From contig CAVTXL010000004.1 in NCBI GenBank assembly GCA_963738665.1, forward strand, positions 207,032 through 271,031: 64,000 nt of DNA. The letters run 5' to 3'. Numbering within the stretch: position 1 is the stretch's first letter; each line of letters begins with the position of its first letter. Positions 37,456 to 46,599 of the stretch are shown in pieces. Source of the stretch: JABDGM01 sp963738665. Lineage in GTDB: Bacteria > Planctomycetota > Planctomycetia > Pirellulales > Lacipirellulaceae. A program made the position numbers and the translations under genes. Below the pieces are notes generated by a model. The model had not been told where the DNA came from. It worked only from the letters and a program-made list of their open reading frames with translations, and ran no database searches.

Positions 37456-37846
37456 CGGCGAAGATAAACAGAGTGGCCGAAAAGAATTCTGTACAAAAGT
37501 ATATAAATCGGTTACAATGCGGCTGCCATTTTGGCGCTCGCTCCTTGACATCTTAGAAAGTCAGCGGTCACCCGCCGCGACGAGAGCGGCACGGCACTTC
37601 GTGCCGTGGATACCCGATTGCTGGGTTGTTTTCGTCGCACAGTTTCGCCTTACCAGGGAGGCGAAATGATGCGAGTTTCGCCCCACCGGGGCGATACGCG
37701 CGCTCAATTTTGCAGGCCTCACGCTTTAAGCCGCGTCGCCAGACCGACTTGCGTGAAACCACGCTGCGACAAAGGCCCGAGTTTCGCCCCACCCCCCACA
37801 AAAAATATTCGTGAGGCGATATGCAAGTGAGGCGAAATCCTACCAG
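37456..37846. other. Intergenic region with repeated TTTCGCC hairpins downstream of aconitase
   Basis: Three related stems are visible: TTTCGCCT...AGGCGAAA at 37643-37666, TCGCCCC-acc-GGGGCGA at 37678-37694, and a TTTCGCC at 37782 with a GGCGAAA partner at 37831, where GTGAGGCGA is also repeated. A separate palindrome CACGGCAC-ttc-GTGCCGTG lies at 37590-37608. No gene is supported. The stems lie just after the aconitase stop and might end or protect its transcript. Confidence 0.55.
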
Positions 37847-40678
37847 TCAGTCCTTCATGAGCTTCCGCAGCACCGTCTGCAGAATGCCCCCGTTGCGGTA
37901 GTAATCCAGCTCGACCGGCGTGTCGATCCGCACCGTGACCGGGAACTTGATCGCGCCCCCCTTGCGGTTGGCCGTCACGCTGATCTTCTGCCGCGGCTTC
38001 AAACCGTCGCCTAGCTCGGTGATGTCGAACACTTCCTCGCCGGTGAGGCCCAGCGACTGCCACGTCGTGCCGGGCTCGAACTCGAGCGGAAGGATTCCCA
38101 TCATCACCAGGTTGCTGCGATGGATGCGCTCGAAGCTGGCCGCCAGCACCGCCCGCACGCCTTGCAAGAACGGCCCCTTGGCCGCCCAGTCGCGGCTGCT
38201 GCCGCTGCCATATTCGGCCCCGGCCAGCACCACCAGCGGCACGCCTTCCAGCTTGTACTGCATGGCCGCGTCGTAGATCGACATCTGGTTGCCTTCCGGC
38301 AGATGCCGCGTGACGCCCCCTTCCGTGCCCGGGGCCAGCAGGTTGCGGATGCGAATGTTGGCGAACGTGCCGCGGGTCATCACCCGATCGTTGCCGCGGC
38401 GGGCGCCGTAGCTGTTGAAATCGCGCGGCTCCACGCCCAGCGACATCAAATACTGCCCGGCCGGGCTCGCCTTGGCGATCGAGCCGGCCGGCGATATATG
38501 ATCGGTCGTCACCGAATCGCCAAACGCGGCCAGGCAGCGGGCCCCCACAATCGGCGAAATCTTCAAATCGCTCCCCGCTCCCTCCGGGAGAGGGGCCGTG
38601 GGTGAGGGTCTTAACCCCTCCAAAAACGGCGGCTCCTGAATGTACGTGCTATCCTGGTCCCACTCGTACAATTCGCCTTCGCTCGTCTGGATCGCGTTCC
38701 ACTTGGGGTTTTTATCCCAGATGCCGCCGTACTGCTTGACGAACATCTCGGGCCGCACGCACTCGTCCACGACCGCCTGTACTTCATCTCTCGATGGCCA
38801 AATGTCACTGAGGTAGACCGGCTCGCCGTCGCGATCGGTTCCCAGCGGGTCCGCCGCAAAATCGATGTCGGTCGTGCCCGCCAGCGCATACGCCACGACC
38901 AAGGGCGGGCTCGCCAGGTAGTTCGCCTTGACGTCCGGATTGATCCGGCCCTCGAAGTTGCGATTGCCCGACAGCACGCCCGCCACCACCAGGTCGTGCT
39001 CCTTGATCGCCGCCGAAATTGGCTCCGGCAGCGGCCCGCTGTTGCCGATACAGGTCGTGCAACCGTAGCCGACCGTGTAGAAGCCGACCTTTTCCAGGTC
39101 CTGATCCAGCCCGGCCCGCTCCATATAATCTGTGACCACCCGCGAACCCGGAGCGAGGCTCGTCTTCACATAGGGTGGAACCGTTAGTCCCAGGGCCACC
39201 GCCTTGCGGGCCAAGAGGCCGGCCGCAACCATCACACTGGGGTTGCTCGTGTTGGTGCAACTGGTGATCGCAGCGATCACCACGTGCCCGTGCTTCAGCT
39301 CGAACCGCTCGCCATTCCATTCGACATCGACGCCGTCGAAGCCGGGGTCGGCCACCGCTACTGCGGGTTCTGCTTCCGCCGCGGCGCCTGACTCGGCCGG
39401 ATGGCCCCCTTCGCCCTCCCACCGCCCTTCCGGCTGCGAGTTCGGCCGCCGTTTGCTGTACACCGTGGTCAGCGCATTCCGCCATGACGATTTCATGTTC
39501 GAAAGCGGCACCCGGTCCTGCGGCCGCTTTGGCCCAGCCAGGCTCGGCTCGACCGTCGACAGGTCCAATCGCACCACCTTCGTGAATCGCGGCGTCGGGC
39601 TCGTGTCCGTACGGAACAGGCCTTGCTCTTTGGTGTACCGCTCGACCAGCTCGACTTCTTGACCCGTCCGACCTGTCTGCCGCAAGTACCGCAGCGTCTG
39701 TTCGTCAACCGGGAAGAAGCCCATCGTCGCGCCATACTCGGGCGACATGTTGCCGATCGTCGCCCGGTCGGCCACCGGCATCGTCGAGACGCCCGGCCCA
39801 AAGAACTCGACAAACTTGCCGACGACCTTTTCCTTCCGCAACAGCTCGGTCACCGTGAGCACCAAATCGGTCGCCGTCGCGCCCGGCGCAAGCTCACCCA
39901 CCAGCTCCATGCCTACGACTTCCGGCAGCAACATGTAAATCGGCTGGCCCAGCATCACGCCTTCGGCCTCGATGCCGCCAACGCCCCAGCCGACGACGCC
40001 CAGGCCGTCAATCATCGTCGTGTGGCTGTCGGTGCCCACGAGCGAATCGGGGAAGGCCACCGGGCCCCGTTCGTCCTTGCCCAGAAATACAACCTTCGCC
40101 AGGTATTCAAGATTCACCTGGTGCACGATGCCCGTGCCCGGCGGCACAACTCGAAAGTTGTTGAACGCCTTTTGCCCCCACCGCAGGAATTCATACCGTT
40201 CGCGGTTGCGGTGGAACTCCATGTCGATGTTCAGATCGAGCGCTTCGGGCGAGTTGAAGAAGTCGACTTGCACCGAGTGGTCGATCACCAAATCAACTGG
40301 CACCAGCGGGTTGATCTTCTTCGGATTGCCGCCGAGCCGCTGCATCGCCGAGCGCATCGCGGCCAGGTCAACCACGCACGGCACACCGGTGAAGTCTTGC
40401 AGCACAACGCGGGCCGGCTTGAACGGGATTTCCACCTGCGCCGGCACGGTCGCCTCCCACGTGGCGAGCGCCCGCACGTCGTCCTCGCTCACTTCATAGC
40501 CGTCACAATGCCGCAGGCATGATTCGAGCAGCACGCGAACCGAATAGGGAAGGGCAGTGATGCGGCCGACGCCCGCTTCTTCAAGCTTGGATAGCCGGTA
40601 GATGCCCGCCTCCCCATTGCCCGTGTCAAAAGTGCCGCGGGCGGCAAACGGATCACGCTGCTGTTTCGTTTGGGCCAT
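37847..40678 (-). CDS. acnA: Aconitate hydratase (AcnA/IRP type)
   Basis: From ATG at 40678 (preceded by AAAGGA) the product is 943 residues. It interconverts citrate and isocitrate in the TCA cycle using a 4Fe-4S cluster. Cluster cysteines are visible in ITSCTNTSNPSV and GYGCTTCIGNSGPLPEPI. Other blocks are PVDLVIDHSVQVDFFN, GIVHQVNLEYLAKVVF, SLVGTDSHTTMIDGLGVVGW and, in the swivel domain, SSRDWAAKGPFLQGVRAVLA. A Glu/Pro/Gly-rich insert (near residues 410-445, QPEGRWEGEGGHPAESGA) is probably a lineage-specific linker. A longer frame to 40723 has a weaker start. Confidence 0.96.
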   Translation of the reverse strand: MAQTKQQRDPFAARGTFDTGNGEAGIYRLSKLEEAGVGRITALPYSVRVLLESCLRHCDGYEVSEDDVRALATWEATVPAQVEIPFKPARVVLQDFTGVPCVVDLAAMRSAMQRLGGNPKKINPLVPVDLVIDHSVQVDFFNSPEALDLNIDMEFHRNRERYEFLRWGQKAFNNFRVVPPGTGIVHQVNLEYLAKVVFLGKDERGPVAFPDSLVGTDSHTTMIDGLGVVGWGVGGIEAEGVMLGQPIYMLLPEVVGMELVGELAPGATATDLVLTVTELLRKEKVVGKFVEFFGPGVSTMPVADRATIGNMSPEYGATMGFFPVDEQTLRYLRQTGRTGQEVELVERYTKEQGLFRTDTSPTPRFTKVVRLDLSTVEPSLAGPKRPQDRVPLSNMKSSWRNALTTVYSKRRPNSQPEGRWEGEGGHPAESGAAAEAEPAVAVADPGFDGVDVEWNGERFELKHGHVVIAAITSCTNTSNPSVMVAAGLLARKAVALGLTVPPYVKTSLAPGSRVVTDYMERAGLDQDLEKVGFYTVGYGCTTCIGNSGPLPEPISAAIKEHDLVVAGVLSGNRNFEGRINPDVKANYLASPPLVVAYALAGTTDIDFAADPLGTDRDGEPVYLSDIWPSRDEVQAVVDECVRPEMFVKQYGGIWDKNPKWNAIQTSEGELYEWDQDSTYIQEPPFLEGLRPSPTAPLPEGAGSDLKISPIVGARCLAAFGDSVTTDHISPAGSIAKASPAGQYLMSLGVEPRDFNSYGARRGNDRVMTRGTFANIRIRNLLAPGTEGGVTRHLPEGNQMSIYDAAMQYKLEGVPLVVLAGAEYGSGSSRDWAAKGPFLQGVRAVLAASFERIHRSNLVMMGILPLEFEPGTTWQSLGLTGEEVFDITELGDGLKPRQKISVTANRKGGAIKFPVTVRIDTPVELDYYRNGGILQTVLRKLMKD

Positions 40679-40757
40679 GTTGCGCGTCCTTTCAACGCGG
40701 CAAACTGTGCGGGGCCGGTACAAGAAGTCGAACCGGCCTCACTCTTCCGCTGTCGAT

Positions 40758-40787
40758 ATGATATTGTATCCCGCAGATACATGTCAG
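40758..40787 (-). promoter_or_regulatory. Putative promoter for acnA
   Basis: On the minus strand CTGACA and TATCAT are separated by 18 bases, about 80 bases before the acnA start. It lies in the divergent acnA-serC gap. Confidence 0.4.
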
Positions 40788-40852
40788 CGGGGACGACAGA
40801 TTCCCGCACGCGGATCGCAGAAATCGGCTCCGGCCTACAGGTTCGCCCTGCA

Positions 40853-40881
40853 TAGCCAACCTGCCGCAGGATCGCTACAAT
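40853..40881 (+). promoter_or_regulatory. Putative promoter for serC
   Basis: TAGCCA and TACAAT (40876-40881) are separated by 17 bases, 95 bases before the serC start, which has its own GGAGG seven bases upstream of the ATG. The remaining acnA-serC gap shows no other feature. Confidence 0.4.
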
Positions 40882-40976
40882 ACGCGAAAATCACGCCACT
40901 CTAGCGACTTTTGGTTCGCTGCACTCGCGTCGCCGGATAGCCCGCGCCTGGAACTGTCGCGAACGGAGGCTCTCTC

Positions 40977-42074
40977 ATGAATCAACGCGTCTACAGTTTT
41001 TCGCCCGGCCCGGCCACGCTGCCCGAGCCGGTGCTGGCCGAGGTCCAACGCGATTTTATGAGCCTGCCTGGCGTTGGCGCGTCGATCGTCGAGATCAGCC
41101 ATCGCAGCCGGGCCTTCGAGGCGATTTTGCACCAGGCGGAGACCAATCTCCGGCAGTTGCTTTCGATTCCCGACAACTACGCGGTTCTTTTCCTGCAAGG
41201 CGGGAGCCGCTTGCAATTCTCGATGGTGCCGCTGAACCTGCTCGATCAAAAGCACAATTCGGCCGCTTACATTTTGACCGGCACCTGGGGAAAATACGCC
41301 GCCAAAGAGGCGGCCAAAGAAGGCGAGATTCTCACCGTCTGGGACGGCGGCAAAACCAAGTATGACCGTCTGCCCGAACCGAACGAGTTGAAAGTCCCCG
41401 CTTCGGCCGCCTACTGCCACTTCACTTCGAATGAGACGATTGAAGGTGTTCAGTTCAAAACCGAGCCAGCCGTCGGCAACGTACCGCTCGTGTGCGACTC
41501 GTCAAGCGACCTGCTCTGTCGGCCGCTCGACGTCAAAAAGTACGGCCTCATCTACTGCTGTGCCCAAAAGAACTTGGGCCCAGCCGGCGTCACGATCGTC
41601 GTCATTCGTAAAGATCTGCTCGACCGCAGTCGCGATAGCTTGCCCGGCTATCTCAACTATCGCCTGCACGCCGAGAATGACTCGCTCTGGAACACGGCCC
41701 CGACGTTCCCGATCTACGTCGTGTCGCTGGTCACCAAATGGCTGCTCACCGACATCGGCGGCCTGGCCAAGATGCAAGCGCAAAACGAAGCCAAGGCCAA
41801 GATGCTGTATGAAGTGATCGACGCCAGCGGTGGTTTTTACGCCGGCCACGCGCAGCCCAACTGCCGATCAATCATGAACCTCGTATTCCGCCTGCCTGAC
41901 GACGAGCTCACGAGCAAATTCGTCACCCAAGCCGCACAACAAGGCCTGGCCGAGCTCAAGGGCCACCGCTCTGTCGGCGGTATCCGCGCCTCCATTTACA
42001 ACGCCATGCCGGTGGCAGGTGTGGAAAAGCTGCGAGATTTCATGGTGGAGTTTAAGAAAGGAGTGAGTAGGTAA
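40977..42074 (+). CDS. serC: Phosphoserine aminotransferase
   Basis: A 365-residue PLP enzyme making phosphoserine from phosphohydroxypyruvate and glutamate. It begins RVYSFSPGPATLPEPVLAEV, with FLQGGSRLQFSMVPLNLL for phosphate binding, YCHFTSNETIEGVQF, VCDSSSDLLCRPLDVKKYGL, and the PLP lysine in YCCAQKNLGPAGVTIVVI. The C-terminus has LAELKGHRSVGGIRASIYNA. It directly precedes serA on the same strand, so two steps of serine synthesis are together. GGAGG precedes the start. Confidence 0.96.
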   Translation: MNQRVYSFSPGPATLPEPVLAEVQRDFMSLPGVGASIVEISHRSRAFEAILHQAETNLRQLLSIPDNYAVLFLQGGSRLQFSMVPLNLLDQKHNSAAYILTGTWGKYAAKEAAKEGEILTVWDGGKTKYDRLPEPNELKVPASAAYCHFTSNETIEGVQFKTEPAVGNVPLVCDSSSDLLCRPLDVKKYGLIYCCAQKNLGPAGVTIVVIRKDLLDRSRDSLPGYLNYRLHAENDSLWNTAPTFPIYVVSLVTKWLLTDIGGLAKMQAQNEAKAKMLYEVIDASGGFYAGHAQPNCRSIMNLVFRLPDDELTSKFVTQAAQQGLAELKGHRSVGGIRASIYNAMPVAGVEKLRDFMVEFKKGVSR

Positions 42075-42143
42075 GTAAGTGTGTCGCCACAGGTGATTCC
42101 ACGCCCCATCCACGCGCCTACGAATCAACTCACCTACTAACCC
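42061..42143. repeat. Inverted GTAGGTAAGT/ACTCACCTAC repeat in the serC-serA gap
   Basis: GAGTGAGTAGGTAAGTAAGT at 42061 faces CAACTCACCTACTAACCC ending about 42143. The units resemble the ACTCACC/CACCTAC repeats at 3.4 and 6.8 kb. The left arm overlaps the serC stop. Confidence 0.5.
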
Positions 42144-42150
42144 AGCACCC

Positions 42151-43773
42151 ATGCCCCGCGTAATCATCCTCGATCCGCTCGCCCAAGAAGGCCTCGACAT
42201 GCTGGCCGCCACGCCCGGCATTGAGTACGAGGTCCGCACCGGCCTGGCCGGCGGCGAGCTGCGCAAAGCGCTGTCCCAATTCGACGGCGCAATCTGTCGC
42301 AGCGGCGTCGAGATTACGGCCGAAGCCCTCGAGGACAATCGCCGCCTCAAGGCCATCGTGCGGGCCGGCGTCGGCACCGATAATATCGACTCAGCCGCCG
42401 CCACCCGCCGTGGCATTGTCGTCATGAATACGCCTGGCGGCAACACGCTCAGTACGGCCGAGCACACCATCGCCCTGATGCTGGCCCTCTCGCGCAACAT
42501 CGCCCCCGCCTATCAAAGCCTGATCGAAGGCCGCTGGGACCGCAAGAAGTACATGGGCACCCAGCTTGCCGGCAAGACGCTCGGCATCGTTGGCCTCGGC
42601 CGCGTTGGACTCGCGGTCGCAGCCCGGGCCAAGGCCCTAGAAATGAAGGTCCTAGGTTACGATCCGTTTCTATCGCGCGAAAAGGCCCAGGAACTGGGCA
42701 TCGAGCCGGTCGCCACGGTCGACGCCCTGTTGCCGCGGGTCGACTACCTGACGGTCCACACGCCGCTGACCGACGAAACCCGCGGGCTTATCGGCGCAGC
42801 GCAGATTGAAAAGCTGAAGCCGGGCGCCCGCCTCATCAACGCGGCCCGCGGCGGCATTTATGTTGAAGCCGCGCTCGCCGTGGGCCTCAAGAGCGGCAAA
42901 ATCGCCGGCGTGGCCCTCGACGTGTTTGCCAGCGAGCCCTGCAAATCGAGCCCGCTGTTCGGCTTGCCCGGCGTCGTCTGCACGCCTCACCTCGGCGCGA
43001 GCACTGAAGAAGCTCAAACGCAAGTTGCAACCGAAGCCGTTGACCTATTGGTCGCCTATTTGACGACCGGCGCAATCCGCCACGCCGTCAACGTCGCATC
43101 GCTCGATCCAAAAACGCTGGCCTCGCTCCGCGGCTATATCGACGTTGCATATCGCTTGGGCATGCTGCTCGCCGGCCTCGAGCCAAGCGGGTTGAAGTCG
43201 TGCCGGCTGTTGTATCGCGGCGAAATCGCCGGCAAAGAGACAAAGGTCCTGACTTCGGTCTTCGCCGCCGGCCTGCTGCAAGGTGCGCTGGCCGAAGACG
43301 TCAACTTCGTCAACGCCGAGTTGCTGCTCAAGCAGCGCGGCGTCTCGATCGCCGAGGAATCGCATTCCGAGATGGGCTCCTTCCGGGCCTCGATGTCGGC
43401 CGAAGTGGCGACGGATGCCGCCAGCCACAGGGCGACCGGCACGATCTTCGGCCAACAGATGCCCCGGCTCGTTTCGCTGGACGGATTCCGCCTGGAGGCC
43501 TATCTCGACGGCTACCTGCTCGTGTTCCGCCATCGCGACGTGCCCGGCATTGTCGGCGGCGTGGGCACGATTTTCGGCAAGCACGGCGTGAACATCGCCC
43601 AAATGGCCGTCGGGCGAGCCAGCCCCGGCGGCGAGGCGGTGGGCGTCCTGAACCTCGACAGCGAACCCTCGCGTGAGGCGCTCGATGAAGTCCGCCGATT
43701 GCCCGCCATCACTTCGGCCATCGTCGTTCGCCTGCCCCCGGCTGGCCAATTGCCGGCTTGGCTGCAAGGCTAG
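42151..43773 (+). CDS. serA: D-3-phosphoglycerate dehydrogenase
   Basis: The 540-residue product is the long SerA form. The catalytic domain has VRAGVGTDNIDSAAATRRGI, NAD-binding LGIVGLGRVGLAVAARAKAL, the Arg/Glu regions in LINAARGGIYVEAAL and the catalytic His in VCTPHLGASTEEAQ. An allosteric-substrate-binding-type domain follows (about 320-450), then a C-terminal ACT domain (VFRHRDVPGIVGGVGTIFGK), the serine feedback site in this family. It catalyses the first step of serine synthesis and lies next to serC. Confidence 0.96.
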   Translation: MPRVIILDPLAQEGLDMLAATPGIEYEVRTGLAGGELRKALSQFDGAICRSGVEITAEALEDNRRLKAIVRAGVGTDNIDSAAATRRGIVVMNTPGGNTLSTAEHTIALMLALSRNIAPAYQSLIEGRWDRKKYMGTQLAGKTLGIVGLGRVGLAVAARAKALEMKVLGYDPFLSREKAQELGIEPVATVDALLPRVDYLTVHTPLTDETRGLIGAAQIEKLKPGARLINAARGGIYVEAALAVGLKSGKIAGVALDVFASEPCKSSPLFGLPGVVCTPHLGASTEEAQTQVATEAVDLLVAYLTTGAIRHAVNVASLDPKTLASLRGYIDVAYRLGMLLAGLEPSGLKSCRLLYRGEIAGKETKVLTSVFAAGLLQGALAEDVNFVNAELLLKQRGVSIAEESHSEMGSFRASMSAEVATDAASHRATGTIFGQQMPRLVSLDGFRLEAYLDGYLLVFRHRDVPGIVGGVGTIFGKHGVNIAQMAVGRASPGGEAVGVLNLDSEPSREALDEVRRLPAITSAIVVRLPPAGQLPAWLQG

Positions 43774-44179
43774 CGGCCGCAGTTCGATGTTGTAGGTAAT
43801 GTTCGGCTGGTGATTTCGAGGCGCCCGGTGCAGTCCCCGGTCCGGCAGGGGCTTCCGCGATGTCTATCGCCGGCCGCCTGGGATCGGTTGCTCCCGCCGT
43901 ATTAGCGGCATAAACGGCACTTTTCCGCCCGAAATGGGCCAAGCGGCCGGCTGCGGACGATACTTCCTCGAGTTCTCCCACCGCCGCGGCGGTCGGCCTC
44001 CAAACGAAAGATTTTTCCGCCCCCAGGCCGCTTGGCGCAATTCTCGACGCTAAGTTTGAAAGGCTCAATCCGGTCCGGTGATCTGGCGCCGCATCGAATG
44101 AGCTTTCACCCCACCGCGTCGAGGTACGACTTCGCCCTCCTAAGTCGCTCGCCTCGGCCAGACAGGAATCAAGATCATC
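43774..44179. other. Intergenic region between serA and the BON-domain gene
   Basis: About 400 bp, GC-rich with short CG-rich inverted repeats (CCGCCGCGGCGG at about 43980) and runs of TTTTTCCGCCC. An open minus-strand frame covers most of it but overlaps the serA end and shows no recognisable domain. I see no clear promoter. Confidence 0.4.
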
Positions 44180-44407
44180 ATGAGCACCGCGTCACTCCAA
44201 TCGCCCTTGTTCGAGAAGATCCACGCCGCTCTCACCACGAGCCCGTACGTGCCGAGCCGCGAGGTCCGCATCGAAGCCGCCGACGGCCGCGTGATCCTCA
44301 AGGGCAGCGTCCGCTCATTCTTTCAGAAGCAGATGGCGCAGGAAGCCATTCGCCGGGTCGACGGCGTCGAGGCGATCGATAACTTACTGGAAGTGAATTG
44401 GGCCTAA
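44180..44407 (+). CDS. Small BON-domain protein
   Basis: A 75-residue protein made of one BON domain: helix FEKIHAALTTSPYVPSREVR, then strands IEAADGRVILKGSVRSFFQK and helix QMAQEAIRRVDGVEAIDNLL. BON domains are thought to bind phospholipids or other membrane partners. There is no signal peptide, so this form is probably cytoplasmic. The weak AAGATCATC upstream gives little RBS support. Confidence 0.8.
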   Translation: MSTASLQSPLFEKIHAALTTSPYVPSREVRIEAADGRVILKGSVRSFFQKQMAQEAIRRVDGVEAIDNLLEVNWA

Positions 44408-44500
44408 GAATGAACGAACGGCGAATGATGAATGACGAATGCGATCGGGTGAGTTAACGCCTCCCCATTCGTCGTTGGTCATTCGTCATTCGTCATTCGT
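44408..44500. repeat. Inverted pair of CATTCGT heptamer arrays
   Basis: The left arm (44408-44442) has GAATGAA, CGAACGG, CGAATGA, TGAATGA and CGAATGC in 7-bp steps. The right arm (44466-44500) has CATTCGT, CGTTGGT and then CATTCGT three times. The arms are reverse complements around TTAAC and could fold as a hairpin between two convergent genes. Confidence 0.85.
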
Positions 44501-44509
44501 ATCTTCTAC

Positions 44510-46201
44510 TCATCCCTCCGTCCGCCCGAAGCAGACCATACACATGTCGTCGCTTTGGGCGAAGCCGTTAGCAAAGCGGCGGACATCGTCCAGAATGAAC
44601 TCGCCCAGCTCAGCCGCCTGCACGTTCGGCGAGGCCAGCTCTTTTCGTAAACGATCGAGCCCGTACAAATCGCGATTCGCGTTCATGGCCTCGCTGATGC
44701 CGTCGGTGAAGATGGTGACCACCTCACCGGGCTCTAGCTTGCGGGTAATGGAGGCAAACTCATAACCATCGGCCACGCCCAACGGCAGGCCCGCGATGTC
44801 TTCGCCGACGTCTTCGATCTGGCCGTCCCGCTTGCGGAGCAGCGGCGCCATGTGGCCGGCGTTCACCACAGTCAACTCGTTCGTCTGCGGATTGACGATC
44901 GCGGCAATCATCGTGACGAAACGGTCTTGCCAATCGTTGTGGGCAAAACCTTCGTTGATTTGTTGAACGGCCTTGGCCGGGTCCGTCTCGCTGGCGAGCG
45001 AAAACCGCACGTCGCTCGAAAGGCGGGCCATAAGGAGGGCCGCCGACACGCCTTTGCCGGCGACGTCGCCCACAATCACGGCGAACCGCCCGCCCGGCAA
45101 CTGCACGTAGTCGTAATAGTCGCCGCCGACCTGCCGGGCCGCTTGATAATAGTCGTAAAAGAAATAGCCGGGCACCTGGGGCGGCTTCGACGGCAGCAGC
45201 GCCCGCTGCATCCGACGGGCGAGTTCTAAATCGCGCTGCACCGCTTGCTGCGCCACGACCTGTTCATGCATCTTGGCGTTGTCGATCGACACGGCGGCCT
45301 GGCTGGCCACGCCCGCCAGCACTTCCAGGTCCTCATCCGTGAAGCGTGCCCGCTGATTGAGCGTGTCGATTTGGATCACGCCCAGCGGCTCCCCATCGGT
45401 GCCGATCATTGGCGCACAGATCATCGAACGAATCGAAAAATCGGCAATGCTCTGTGCCATGCTGAAGCGCTCGTCGCTGGTGGCGTCGGCCGAGAGAATC
45501 GCCTTCCGCGACCGCAGAGCCTCTTCGACAATCGTGCGGCTGATGCGAATGCGCTCGTCATCGCTCGCCCGGCGGGTCTTTGTCGCAACCACCGCCAGGG
45601 GCGAATCCGGCTTCGGCCGCATGGCGATAAAACCGCGGTCGGCCTGCAAAAATATCTTGAATAGGCTCTCCAACAGTTTCGGCAAAATGGACTCGACGTC
45701 GAGCACCTTGCTCAAGTTGCTGGAAATCTCCAGCAGTGCCGCGAGCTTCACTTCCGGTTTGGCCGACAGGCCCCAACTGGCCGAGCCGCCGCTGACGTCG
45801 AAGGTGGCCATCACGCTGGCGCGGCCCGCCGACTTCGTGTCCTCATCGTCGACGAGCTCGGCCATTGCCGTATCGCCCGTGAGGTTCACCCGGCTTGTCA
45901 GTTCTTTCTTCGTACCCGTGTGAAAGCGAAACACCTGATCGCAAATCAGCAGTTGATCGCCGTCGGCCAAGGGGGCCCGGTCGATGACTCGCTGTTCGTT
46001 TAAGAAGGTCCCATTGCGGCTTTGCAGGTCTTCGACGAAGAACCGCTCGTCGTCGCGCAGAATGACCGCGTGCCGCCGGCTGACGGCCGCCACGTCCAGC
46101 GGCACGTCGCACTCGGCACTGCGGCCAATGATCGCCCGGTCGGCCTGGAGCTCGAACCGTGTGCCCGGCGAAGCTCCTGTGACGAGCTCTAAAAATGCCA
46201 T
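44510..46201 (-). CDS. FHA-GAF-SpoIIE (PP2C) serine phosphatase
   Basis: A 563-residue signalling protein. An N-terminal FHA domain (about 5-95) has RAIIGRSAECDVPLDVAAVS, RRHAVILRD and LQSRNGTFLNEQRV for phosphothreonine binding. A GAF domain (about 150-310) has RGFIAMRPKPDSPLAVV and FSIRSMICAPMIGTDGEPLG. A C-terminal SpoIIE/RsbU phosphatase domain (about 350-560) has ARQVGGDYYDYVQLPGGRFA, VGDVAGKGVSAALLMARLSS and FTDGISEAMNANRD with the metal-binding Asp. It likely dephosphorylates an anti-sigma antagonist (family knowledge); no such partner is adjacent. Confidence 0.92.
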   Translation of the reverse strand: MAFLELVTGASPGTRFELQADRAIIGRSAECDVPLDVAAVSRRHAVILRDDERFFVEDLQSRNGTFLNEQRVIDRAPLADGDQLLICDQVFRFHTGTKKELTSRVNLTGDTAMAELVDDEDTKSAGRASVMATFDVSGGSASWGLSAKPEVKLAALLEISSNLSKVLDVESILPKLLESLFKIFLQADRGFIAMRPKPDSPLAVVATKTRRASDDERIRISRTIVEEALRSRKAILSADATSDERFSMAQSIADFSIRSMICAPMIGTDGEPLGVIQIDTLNQRARFTDEDLEVLAGVASQAAVSIDNAKMHEQVVAQQAVQRDLELARRMQRALLPSKPPQVPGYFFYDYYQAARQVGGDYYDYVQLPGGRFAVIVGDVAGKGVSAALLMARLSSDVRFSLASETDPAKAVQQINEGFAHNDWQDRFVTMIAAIVNPQTNELTVVNAGHMAPLLRKRDGQIEDVGEDIAGLPLGVADGYEFASITRKLEPGEVVTIFTDGISEAMNANRDLYGLDRLRKELASPNVQAAELGEFILDDVRRFANGFAQSDDMCMVCFGRTEG

Positions 46202-46473
46202 TTTCCGTCGTTTGCCGGTGTAGTTTTTTTGACGCCTGCGCGAACCAACAGGCCGATATTCTAGGTCTTTTCAGCGCGCAGCGTCAACTATCGTCGAAAG
46301 CTTAGTAGTAGCCCAACTCCGTCGCCGTTAGAGCGCTTAGAATCCGGCCGTTCTCGCGATCTGTATCGACATGCGGTTTAGGCCCCGAGCTCTGCCGACG
46401 GGCGCGTGCCCGCAACACACGCTCTTGACCCGCGCGCACCGTCCGCGTACCGTAAGCGCAGGGGCCTAATCCT

Positions 46474-46544
46474 TGGGGAATGGTGTAACGGCAGCACGAC
46501 TGGCTCTGAACCAGTTAGTCTAGGTTCAAATCCTAGTTCCCCAG
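46474..46544 (+). tRNA. tRNA-Gln (CTG anticodon)
   Basis: The acceptor stem TGGGGAA/TTCCCCA, a D-arm with GGTGTAACGGC, an anticodon stem ACTGG/CCAGT around loop CTCTGAA (anticodon CTG) and a T-arm CTAGG-TTCAAAT-CCTAG form a full cloverleaf. The CCA end is not encoded. It sits in the plus strand 56 bases before the GH97 gene. Confidence 0.95.
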
Positions 46545-46599
46545 CTTCTGCTCGCCGGCCGCCAACTTCTTGGTCCCCCCAGCACTCACTTTCCGGACC

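Noticed and set aside
37568..37801. Minus-strand frame in the TTTCGCC repeat region
   Set aside because: It is made of the repeat stems themselves and shows no protein-like pattern.
39623..40522. Plus-strand frame opposite aconitase
   Set aside because: Shadow of a fully conserved gene; His/Arg-rich and without domains.
43709..44068. Possible minus-strand gene in the serA-BON gap
   Set aside because: Overlaps the serA end, has no recognisable domain and no clear RBS. Kept only as intergenic.
44408..44500. CATTCGT arrays as a CRISPR array
   Set aside because: Units are 7 bp without spacers, and no cas genes are present.
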